Assembly (NCBI GenBank): GCA_015039465.1
Contig: MU130359.1
Span: 494,191 to 558,190 of the forward strand
Source of the DNA: Phlegmacium glaucopus
Lineage: Eukaryota; Basidiomycota; Agaricomycetes; Agaricales; Cortinariaceae
DNA: 64,000 nucleotides
Direction: 5' to 3'
The notes under the pieces are model-generated. The model was not told the origin of the DNA. It did no database searches and saw nothing but the letters and a program-made list of their open reading frames with translations. This document shows, in pieces, positions 47,101 to 55,484 of the stretch; the stretch's first letter is position 1, and every line of letters starts with the position of its first letter. A program made the translations under genes and the position numbers.

Positions 47101-47945
47101 TAGGTCATACTCTCGATGCTCCGCTAGAGTGCTAGCCTTGCCTTTGGAAAAGACGTCCGAAAATTTGTGGTATATTTCCGGAACACCGTCCAGATCGGAA
47201 TCGGATGGTGTAGTGGAGGCTGAGGCGGAACGGCCAGCAGCCTCGACTGGATGGTGAACAGAAATGGAGTAGCATTGGGCTCCTTCGGAACGGATGGACC
47301 TCATGAAAGCTGCAGCAGACACTAAGGAAATTTTAGGAGCGGTCAATGGTTTGGGAACAAAAGGGATATCAGGAGGTGGTTCCGGGACAGAAGGTATTTC
47401 AACCTTTGTCTTCGCGGAAACCGTATCAGACATGGTAATGTCAGATACCGGAACGGGTGCCTTGGCGGAAACGGAAGCAGGAACTGGAAGGATAACTATA
47501 CGGTCTCGGAAAGTTACACTGCTATCGACCCAATCAATCAACGGATTATGCAGGGTGAGCCAGTCAAGCCCGAGTACAGCAGGAAAATCAGAATCCAGCT
47601 TGGTTAATAAAAACCGGATTTTGTGGACTGTACCACAAGAAAAACGAACGGAAACAATGGTAGCATGTGTGATCATGCCCGGAGAAGAACCATCAATAAG
47701 ACGGAGAATCATAGGAGTAATCGGAAAAATAGGAAAACCTTTGGACTTCGCGAAATGCTCATCCATGAAACAGTGAGTGGAACCACTGTCAATGAAAGCG
47801 GAAAAATTGATATGCGGAAATTGAAGAGAGAGAAGAGAAACAAAAACTGCTCAGGTTTCTGGAGAGATTATTGCATTGAGAACTGCAACAAGCTCAGCAC
47901 AGGGCTTCTCGCAATTCACCGTCTGTGCTGAGTCCAGTGAATTGC
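44188..47945 (-). pseudogene. pol: Chromovirus pol: protease, reverse transcriptase, RNase H, integrase, chromodomain
   Basis: Retroelement polyprotein, read right to left. Aspartic protease with FIDSGSTHC (about 47790). Reverse transcriptase with the YLDDI catalytic site (about 46620). RNase H with ETDASDYA (about 46180). Integrase with an HHCC zinc site (HPVSGHFG ... CRTCTTC), catalytic D/D/E positions (MDFIEHLP, TSDRGSEF, GDGQMERVNQ) and a GPY-type segment. The C-terminal chromodomain (EFEVSEILDSK ... YLVKWSGYEGTDEETSW) probably directs insertion to marked chromatin. The pol frame is -1 relative to gag, with an A6 run just before the gag stop. Two TGA stops break it, near 47860 (before the protease) and near 46545 (after RT motif HIKHVSKVL). 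The second sits where the family normally has Arg, consistent with CGA to TGA. Confidence 0.92.
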
Positions 47946-48422
47946 TTAGTCTTTTTTCTTCTCCGAACCGGAGTCCTTTGGCTTAGCCGGAGCGGACTCG
48001 GAGACGGAATCAGAAACGGTAGAGGCTCGGCCTTTAGCGGGGCTTGCCTTGGCAAGGTTACAGTCAGGAACGCGATGTCCCGGCTTGCCACAGAAAAGAC
48101 AAAGTTTATTATCCATCCGGCGTTGCCTTTCTTGCTGGGTAAGTCTACCCCGCGAGTCCAGCTTGCCTTCTAGATTAGGTTTAGGAGGAGTGGATGATGG
48201 AACCTTACTGGAGTTTGCGGGCTTAACGGATTTTTGATCCGAAGGCCGAGACTGTTTACCGGAACTGGAAGAGGGATTGGAAGAAGAGGGTACGGAGGAG
48301 GATGAAGAAGGGGTAGGACCCTTCGGAGGGTTTTGGCGTTGCTGCGGAGCGGATTCCCGAGAACGTTCTTGCATACGTTCCCAGTAGCGAGCATCGGCAT
48401 TTTGAGCTTTTTGACGCATCGC

Positions 48423-49775
48423 TGTCGTGCACCAATACTGATTGGTAGCGTGAGAAGAAAGCTTAAAAGTCGCCATCATGAAAATAAGCGGACTTTGAAT
48501 TTGCTTACCTATTTTGGAAGCGGCCCTGAATCGCGTTCCTGGTCAACAAAACCATTCGTTCAACGATAACATCCTCATCGCTCATCATATCCTCAATGTC
48601 TTCCACTATGTTGTCTATCATTTACACTATCGACATGCTCCTTAACATCTACCATCCGTTTGTCCCTTGGCTAGTGATACAACAAAGCGATCAATCTACT
48701 ATTCGCATCGGTCATCGGCTCGCGTTTGATCGCATCTATGGCCCATCATTTCAAGAACGGCCCGTTTATGGACGCATCAGCTACATCTCCCATTATGTCA
48801 AAGGCTTTGTCATCGTTGTTGTGGCTATGGACCCACAAGTCTTCTCCTCAGCTATCTATCTTGCCATACCTCGCTCCTGGATCGCACTCAGTCCCCTATC
48901 CTCACTCATCTACCTCTTACCTTATCATTCACTGCCAAAACCATCATTCACGCAGTACCTGAAGCCTTCCCACCCTCTTTATGACAATTTAGGAAGTCCA
49001 GGAGGATCACGACTAAGCAGGAATTGCAGATGAATCAGCACCAGAGGATTATTCTCGCAGTGTGTCAAGTGTTACCAAGGCTGCGCGACATGGGACCATG
49101 GGCAAGTAGTGTTTTCTCAGGAACAAGGCTGCGCCTTTCAAGTGTTGACTCAGGACCTTTCATATTTTGACATGACCACACGCCTATGGAGTTGATATAT
49201 TTTTGCTATTGGACTATGTACACTGCCTTTTTTTCTTTTCTCTCGCACTTTGACACTTTACAGATTATTTTACTGTTCCTTTTCTTTTCCATTGTTCTTT
49301 TCTTCTCGCAGCTGTCCTCTCTTCATCATTCTTCCTTTGACAGCGCGCACTTTGTTTCTTTTTATTGTTTTACATAGCCTCATCCTTAGGTATAAATACT
49401 GCTCTTTTGTACCAGGATAAGTAGTTCAGTTCAATTCATTCTTACCCCCCACTTTCATCATCTCAGTGGAATTCCAGTGAATTCCTCCCTTAAGTTCGCT
49501 TTTTCAGTCCTTTACTGTCAATCTATCCCCTATCCCTCAACCGCTATAGTCTTACTGAAGACTCTCTCTTGCTCATCCTCATCCTCGTCTTATACCTCAT
49601 TCATCTTCCAAGACCTTCATCCTCCTCCTTCTCTTCTCTATTCTTTCCTCTAACCTCTGTGTGTTAAAAGTCAAGGTTATACCTTCCCTAAACGAACAAC
49701 AGGGAGTCTCTTGACCTAAGGTCTGGTCCACTGCTCTCTGGTTGGTGTTTATATACAACAACAACAACGATTTAT
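48423..49775 (+). mobile_element. 1.35-kb repeat element, copy 2, nested in gag
   Basis: It is flanked by ATCGC at 48418-48422 and 49776-49780, the target duplication that shows it landed in gag after the chromovirus inserted. It starts TGTCGTGCACCAATACTG and ends CAACGATTTAT. TATAAATACTGCTC lies at about 49391. It is close to 39413-40821 along the whole length except for a divergent segment near 49500-49660. Confidence 0.85.
48596..49033 (+). CDS. Conserved 145-codon ORF of the 1.35-kb repeat, copy 2
   Basis: Open over the same 438 bp as the ORF at 39586-40023 and in the same place in the element. It carries HPFVPWLVIQQSDQS, GPSFQERPVYGRI, YISHYVKGFVIVVVAMD and LPKPSFTQYLKP. Weakly hydrophobic stretches occur; no signal peptide or catalytic motif is recognised. 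It may be an element-encoded protein or an accidental open frame. Confidence 0.4.
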   Translation: MSSTMLSIIYTIDMLLNIYHPFVPWLVIQQSDQSTIRIGHRLAFDRIYGPSFQERPVYGRISYISHYVKGFVIVVVAMDPQVFSSAIYLAIPRSWIALSPLSSLIYLLPYHSLPKPSFTQYLKPSHPLYDNLGSPGGSRLSRNCR

Positions 49776-50497
49776 ATCGCGGTTAAAGACCGGGGCTTGC
49801 CATCACCTTTGCTGATTTCATCCTTGATTCGGGAAGGTAAACCTTCGTAAAACCTATACCTAAGAGCAGGCTCGCCCCAAGTACAGCGGACTGCCAAGGA
49901 GTTAAACCGGACTAAGTAATCGGAGATACGTTGGCCGTCCTTCATTCGGAGATTGGTGAGTTCGTGTTCTATGTCGGCGGACTCGTTGTAAGGACCAAAG
50001 TTGGACTGAAGTTCGCTGACAAAGAGATCCCAATCTTCAAGCCAAGACGGAGGCTCGTCGGTGAGACCGGAAATTCCAGGTTCGAACCATTCCTGAGCAA
50101 CGTCCCGGAGATAGGACAGAGCAAATGTTACTCGCTTGGAGTCATCTCGGAATGTGTCGGAAGAGCTCCGGAAATAGAGCTTGCACTGGAAAAGAAAAGC
50201 TTTTAGTTTCTTAGGATCCTTACCCGTGAAGGGTTCGGGCTCTCTAAGTCTGCCAGCCGAATCGGACTTGGCTGAAGATTTCCCGAGGGAATTTAAAGCG
50301 GAAACGAGTTGATTGATATGAATAGTTGGAGACTCAACTTCGTCCGTAGTACTCCGAGGTTCATCAATATGACTAGCCTCTTCGACTACATCGGGAATGG
50401 GAGTGTTTTCGTGGGACATAATTTCTTGTATCGGTAATTGTGTTTTGGAAGTTTTAGAACGAGTTTGCATAGGAGTGGGTGAGGAGTTCGAATATAC

Positions 50498-51044
50498 TGT
50501 TAAGTTTAAAGCAAAAGAGAAGTCACGTCGGAGTTACTCCGGAACGGATGGAACGGAACCAGAACAGTAACCCGGAAAGGACGTTGGCCTCAGCGTATGT
50601 GCTGTGCCGCCCAGCTCCTAAGGTGTCCTGATTTCAGAACAGAAGAAGTAAGTAACAAGTCGGAAGACCTCAGTGACTTAGAGGGAAAACAAGAGGAGGA
50701 AACTAAGTTGATATTCGAACTGAGGGAAAACATACAAGTTCGAGTACTTTAAATATAAAAGGAATTGCAACCGAAATATAGAATATAAATATAAGTGCTG
50801 CGTTCTGCTCCCGGAAAGGTCCTGCATTCTTGGGTGAATAATCCATGGCTGGTGTGCTGACTGATGATGGGAAAGATGATGGGTTTGGAGTATAGTCGGA
50901 GGAACCGGAATGACACGGAGAAGTCTCGGAGTTGAACATAGGAAGAGTAGTTCGGGATATAAGGGAAGGCACTGTACGGAGTACGGACTACCGGAAACAA
51001 CTCCGACGGAGCTGGACCGGAGTAATGTATGACGGAATGTAACA
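50498..51044 (-). repeat. 5' LTR of the chromovirus
   Basis: 547 bp. It differs from the 3' LTR by a ~31-bp internal deletion near 50880, between GATGATG repeats, and by scattered substitutions. It ends next to AATAC. Confidence 0.92.
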
Positions 51045-51099
51045 AATACCAATGATGTAGACGCCAATAAGGCCCTCACACTATAACCCACACAACACC

Positions 51100-51419
51100 A
51101 TGTCCCAAGGTGATATTCTGTTCTTCACTGGAGTGGTCCTCGAAGGCTTTTTCTATGGTAAGATTTTTTGTTCTTCTATGATGCATTCTGACATTATTCC
51201 TGTCCAGGACTTTACTCCGCCATATTTTTCATATACTTGCAGGTGTGGGCCATTGCTCCGCATGGCATATACGAGTCCTTTGGAGTCAAATTTTTTCTAG
51301 TGCGTTCCTCAGGCTTCATTCTCACCTCCTCTTTTGTATCTCTCAGTACATCTTATGTGCAATCTCTTATGTATGTGTGTAAAATGCAGCAGATGCCGCA
51401 CCACCCCTGCAAACTGTGA
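51100..51419 (+). pseudogene. Truncated mushroom-type multi-pass membrane protein gene
   Basis: Exon 1 (51100-51157) reads MSQGDILFFTGVVLEGFFYG, an N-terminus typical of the basidiomycete multi-spanning proteins of the DUF6533/6534 kind. A 50-bp intron follows; the next exon continues LYSAIFFIYLQ and then hydrophobic and loop segments (VWAIAPHGIYESFG, FFLVRSSGFILTSSF). The frame ends at 51419 within sequence overlapping the protease fragment, far short of a seven-helix protein. The promoter TATA box is 9 kb away, cut off by the chromovirus. Gene identity is from memory of the family; truncation is direct. Confidence 0.55.
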
Positions 51420-52637
51420 GTTGTGGACAACTCAGAAGTGAGCCAGAGTTGATCAACTGCGAACCGGTATTCAATCCATCGTAAAACCAAAGTTGCTTGT
51501 CTGCAGTAATAATATTTGAGATGAAATGCTCATCTGTGTTTCTGTAGTATATAACACCTGCTAGGTTGTATTTATGTGTTTCATTGAATTGCTTTATTTC
51601 AAGGCAGTGATCAATTTCGATGTTTGAATTTGAGAACTCTAATATCACAAGAGGTGGTGCAGTCACGAAAGTCGTTTCAATATTCACGGCTTGCCCACAT
51701 GTACGACAGGAATTTGTTGCTTGATGGGAGTTTTCTCTCATCCACTCCGAGGTTGATGTAAAATGTGCACAGGCTTTGCTCATGTACAATTTATATCCCT
51801 CAGAATAAAGATCCCTATGATTGTCAGGGCATCGATGATGCGTCTCATAAATTATCTCACTGGTTGTGAACATAGCTTCAAAAATGTAGTCAATGGACGT
51901 GTAGGAACCGAACTTAAGATGTGGGGAAATTTTAGCTAATTCTTTGCGGACTCTATCTCGAGCCTTTTCCAATGAAATTTGTTTTCTGTCATATTTTGAA
52001 AACTGATTGGCAAGGAGGATGCTGAATTCATTGCCTGTTTTGTTGAAGTTTCTATTCCAGGCGTCTTTATTGTTGCACCAAATGGCAAATAAAATAGTGA
52101 AGACAGAGTCGTATGCACAGCTATTCTGACTCCACGCCATTCCAATAGGAACAGGATAGTACGTAGCGCTTGTGTGTGGAGCGACTGGCAGTGCGGACAC
52201 GAGTTGCCTTCTCTTTTTTGCATAAATAGGCCTTGTGCGCAGAGCAGGGATGGACACAAGTAGTCTTCTCTTTTTCGCAGGAATATCTTCATCACCACTC
52301 TGTCCGTTGAGTTCGAGTTCTGATATTCTACGTTTTCTGGAGTCTTTGGTCACCAGTGGTAAAGGTTTTGTCAATGTTGTTGTGCTTACAGCCATTGTTT
52401 CTCTTAGATCTTTTAGATCATATATCTGAGACTCGAGTAAAGGATCTCTCTTGGACCACCAAATTGCAGGGTGCACAAACTTTGGTACATATTGCAATCC
52501 TTTCCACTTACAGAATGCTTGTATGAGATTATTTCTAGTGTCACCGCATATTGTGGCTGGGAGCTTACTTGTATACATTAAAGATGTTATTTCATCCAAC
52601 AACTCAAGCTCTCGGAACTCCTGTCTCAGTGCTCCGG
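51367..52637 (-). pseudogene. Ubiquitin-protease-like cysteine peptidase, N-terminus cut by an LTR
   Basis: A ~420-codon open frame. The C-terminal half resembles ubiquitin-specific-protease folds: GMAWSQNSCAYDSVFTILFA gives a candidate catalytic Cys, CPDN...CRTCGQ may be part of a zinc site, and YNLAGVIYYRNTDEHFISNI with LWFYDGL supplies a candidate catalytic His and Asp. The N-terminal half (GDTRNNLIQAFCKWKGLQYV, KKRR basic repeats) is unrecognised. I recall this peptidase type as a multicopy family in Agaricomycetes, often near DNA transposons. The frame runs rightwards into the LTR at 52638, so the original start is missing. It may be a transposon-borne or host domesticated gene fragment. 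Confidence 0.55.
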
Positions 52638-53224
52638 TGTTAAGTTTAAAGCAAAGAGGAGAAGTCACATCGGAGTTACTCCGGAACGGACAGAATGGAA
52701 CCGGAACAGTAACCCGGAAAGGACGTTGGCCTCAGCGTATGTGCTGTGCTGCCCAGCTCCTAAGGTGTCCTGATTTCGGAACGGAAGAAGTAAGTAACAA
52801 GTCGGAAGACCTCAGTGACTTAGAGGGAAAACAAGAGGAGGGAAACTAAGTTGATATTCGAACTGAGGGAAAACATACAAGTTCGAGTACTTTAAATATA
52901 AAAGGAATTGCAACCAAAATATAGAATATAAATATAAGTGCTGCGTTCTGCTCCCGGGAAAGGTCCTGCATTCTTGGGTGAATAATCCATGGCTGGTGTG
53001 CTGACTGATGATGGGAAAGATGATGACAAAGAATAGTGGTAGTGGCGAAGAAGTGATAACGGGTTTGGAGTATAGACGGAAGAACCGGAATGACACGGAG
53101 AAGTCTCGGAGTTGAACATAGAAAGAGTAGTTCGGGATATAAGGGAAAGCACTGTACGGAGTACGGACTACCGGAAACAGCTCCGACGGAGCTAGACCGG
53201 AGTAACGTATGACGGAATGTAACA
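52638..53224 (-). mobile_element. Chromovirus LTR without target duplication
   Basis: A 587-bp LTR, TGTTAAG...GTAACA. The flanks differ (CTCCGG left, GGATGC right), so it is not a simple solo insertion. It cuts the protease gene on one side and abuts the copia-gag remnant and start of the segmental duplication on the other. Confidence 0.9.
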
Positions 53225-53558
53225 GGATGCAGCAGCTGTATGGAGAAAAATTGCATCAATTCATGCAGATAAATGTTCCATGTATGAAACAAACCTTCTC
53301 ACCCACTTACAAATAAGCCAATACATTGATGACCAAAGTATGCAAGAGCACCTAATGAAGATGACTGTAATTAAAGAAAGACTGGCTGAAATGAACTGCT
53401 GGATCTCTGGCAAGTTGTCTGTAGCATACATCCAAACATCACTGTCCCTCGTACCCAGTTTCCAATCCCTAATCACAACATTAAGCACCACCACACACAA
53501 ATCTGGAAAGAAACTCTCAAGCATAAACCTAATTTATTCTCAAAGATTAAAAAAATAG
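53225..53558 (+). pseudogene. Ty1/copia gag (UBN2-type) fragment, better-kept copy
   Basis: An open run of about 110 codons reads DAAAVWRKIASIHADKCS, MYETNLLTHLQISQYIDDQS, MKMTVIKERLAEMN and FQSLITTLSTTTHK. This is the characteristic copia gag-polypeptide order (size/length step, LLTxL, the ITTL motif). It starts exactly at the LTR end and stops at 53558. The twin at 10853-11093 carries stops. Fragment only. Confidence 0.65.
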
Positions 53559-54553
53559 ACCACTGGTCCAGTCCTTTAACTGGACTTCCAAGCACTAGTG
53601 CTGGTAGCAACCTGCTGTACTAACACATATGGAATTAGGAAGGGGGATGGATTTATTCAATTTGTTTCTGATGCTTTCATCAATACCTTAAACATACTTA
53701 TACACTCAAAAGGAAATTTATAGATATTCAGTGATGTTTTGGTAACATCAAATATATGGCTATACTTGGATAGGCATAGAAGATACTAATTTATACAACT
53801 TTCACAATGTCATACTAACAACTACATAGATATATTTGTCTTACAGTCTTCATGATGCAATCCACCACTTTTGAGTCTTTGCACAATATTACATTGTTGT
53901 GAAAGGAACTATATTCTGCCATAAGTTTATGAAGCTAAGATTGAAACTGTGTTTGAGAGAAAATATTGAGCAATGAAGCAACAATCTAGAATAAAATGTA
54001 AGGATACATACCTCTAGAAGTAAAAGTTCTCCTGATCCATATCCAAGGCATATTTTGGACAAGTGGTAGCTGATTGATGTTGGCTCACAGTAAAGTGGTG
54101 GAATCCACATTTTATGGAGGTTCATAGTATGGAATATTGTATCTTGATATATATCAAGGAATGGTGGCTGTAATGAGGGATAAATGGAGCCATAAGCACC
54201 ATGGTGGATAAAAACACCGTCAGGAAGTAATGATAAAACAGGTAATTGACAGTTATCAGATAAATGTGGAACAAAGGTATGCTCATTCAGCTCTGCCTCC
54301 CACTCTCCTGTGGCTGTATTCCAGATACATGCAGTGTTATCATAAGATGCAGATACAATATGCATACCATCAGGAGAGAAGACAGCAGAGTTGACACTTT
54401 GTAAATGTCCTTTCAGCTCTGCCTCACACTCTCCTGTGGCTGTATTCCAGATCCTTGCAGTACTATCATAAGATGCAGATACAATATGCATACCATCAGG
54501 AGAGAAGACAGCAGAGTTGACACCTTGTAAATGTCCTTTCAGCTCTGCCTCAC

Positions 54554-55143
54554 TGTTAAGTTCGAGAACTCTATTCCGGAGTTTCGGACGGAGTAACGGA
54601 CGGAGTAACGGACGGAGTACCGGAACGGAGTCACGGAAAGGATAGGACTTAGCCTCAGCTTATGTGCTGTGCTACCCAGAACCTTCGTGTCCTAATTTCG
54701 GAGTAAGACGGAGCGGAGCGGAACCGGAAGTTGCAAAGAACTTAGAGGAAGACCAAGAGTGGGAAACTAAGTCGATATTCGAACTGAGGAAAACATACAA
54801 GTTTCGAGTACTTAAATATAAAAGGAATAGCATCCGAAATATAAAATATAAATTAAATGCTGCGTTCTGCTCCCGGAAGGTCCTGCATTCTTGGGGTGAA
54901 TAATCCATAGCTGGTGTGCTGACTGATGGTGGGAAAGTGATGACAAAGAAATAGTGGTTGTGACGAAGATGTGGAAATGAGTTTGGAGTAACGTCGGAAG
55001 AGCCGGAATGATACGGAGAAGTCTCGGAGTTGGACATAGAAGGAGTAAATCCGGAGGCAAGGGAAAGTACTGGAACGGAGTACGGACTACCGGAGACAAC
55101 TCCGACGGAGTCGGACCGGAGTAACGTATGACGGAATGTAACA
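54554..55143 (-). mobile_element. Diverged chromovirus LTR inside the WD40 exon
   Basis: 590 bp, TGTTAAGTTCGAG...GTAACA, more diverged than the other LTRs. It is followed directly by GTACCTCCCTGTCAAGGCC, the internal sequence next to the 3' LTR of the full element, so this is the 3' end of a second, truncated element. Confidence 0.88.
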
Positions 55144-55484
55144 GTACCTCCCTGTCAAGGCCGAGACCCTCGAGGCCACGTGATGGTCCGTGCGAGGTTG
55201 GCGTGGTATAAAGACCGTCGGAGACTGGTGGAGATTCTTCACTTCGGATAACTTCCCTAACCACCATCATCCACAACAAAACCACATATGAATGCCAACA
55301 ACAAAGCCGGCTCCTCCCTCACACCCTCCTGCGCAACGAGCAAGGCTCGAAGAAGCACGAGAGCCTCGGCAGAAAGAGCCGCAGGAGGAAGACAAGCGGG
55401 AAGAAGCGGAGATTGCGGAAGCCCATCAGGCTAGAGGAAGAGCAGGAGAGACCAAACCCGGGGGCGGAGGCGGAATGACCTTTT
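55144..55484 (+). pseudogene. 5' part of the chromovirus antisense gene, second copy
   Basis: It matches 42761-43070: CCACGTGATGGTCCGTGCGAGG, GTGGTATAAAGAC and the leader are conserved, then an ATG (about 55288) and the coiled-coil start (QRARLEEARE). A frame change near the start and a truncation after AEIAEAHQARG break the gene. The right end joins WD40 sequence at GGAATGACCTTTTAGCTC. Confidence 0.8.

Larger units (their letters stand above)
47946..50470 (-). pseudogene. gag: Chromovirus gag, split by a 1.35-kb insertion
   Basis: Capsid/nucleocapsid protein. The N-terminal part (50470 to 49776) starts MQTRSKTSK and holds the retrotransposon gag domain (EPEPFTGKDPKKLKAFLFQC, WEDWDLFVSELQ-like core, RISDYLVRFNSLA). 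The C-terminal part (about 48417 to 47946) has DARYWERMQERS and a zinc knuckle C-X2-C-X4-H-X4-C (CLFCGKPGHRVPDC), then a basic tail. The two parts join in frame at ...RSLTA/MRQKAQ once the inserted element and one target-site copy are ignored, about 389 aa. The gag ATG is only 27 bp from the 5' LTR. No other break is seen. Confidence 0.9.
42183..51044 (-). mobile_element. Full-length Ty3 chromovirus with nested insertion
   Basis: The left LTR (42183-42760, 578 bp) and right LTR (50498-51044, 547 bp) both have TGTTAAG...GTAACA ends. They are flanked by a perfect 5-bp direct repeat AATAC (42178-42182 and 51045-51049). Element genes gag and pol run on the minus strand, so the right LTR is the 5' LTR. 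Inside lie gag (split), pol with a C-terminal chromodomain, and a plus-strand gene near the 3' LTR. The LTRs differ by a ~31-bp deletion in the right copy and scattered substitutions, so insertion is not very recent. Without the 1.36-kb nested insertion the element is about 7.5 kb. Two in-frame stops in pol make it non-autonomous now. Confidence 0.95.
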
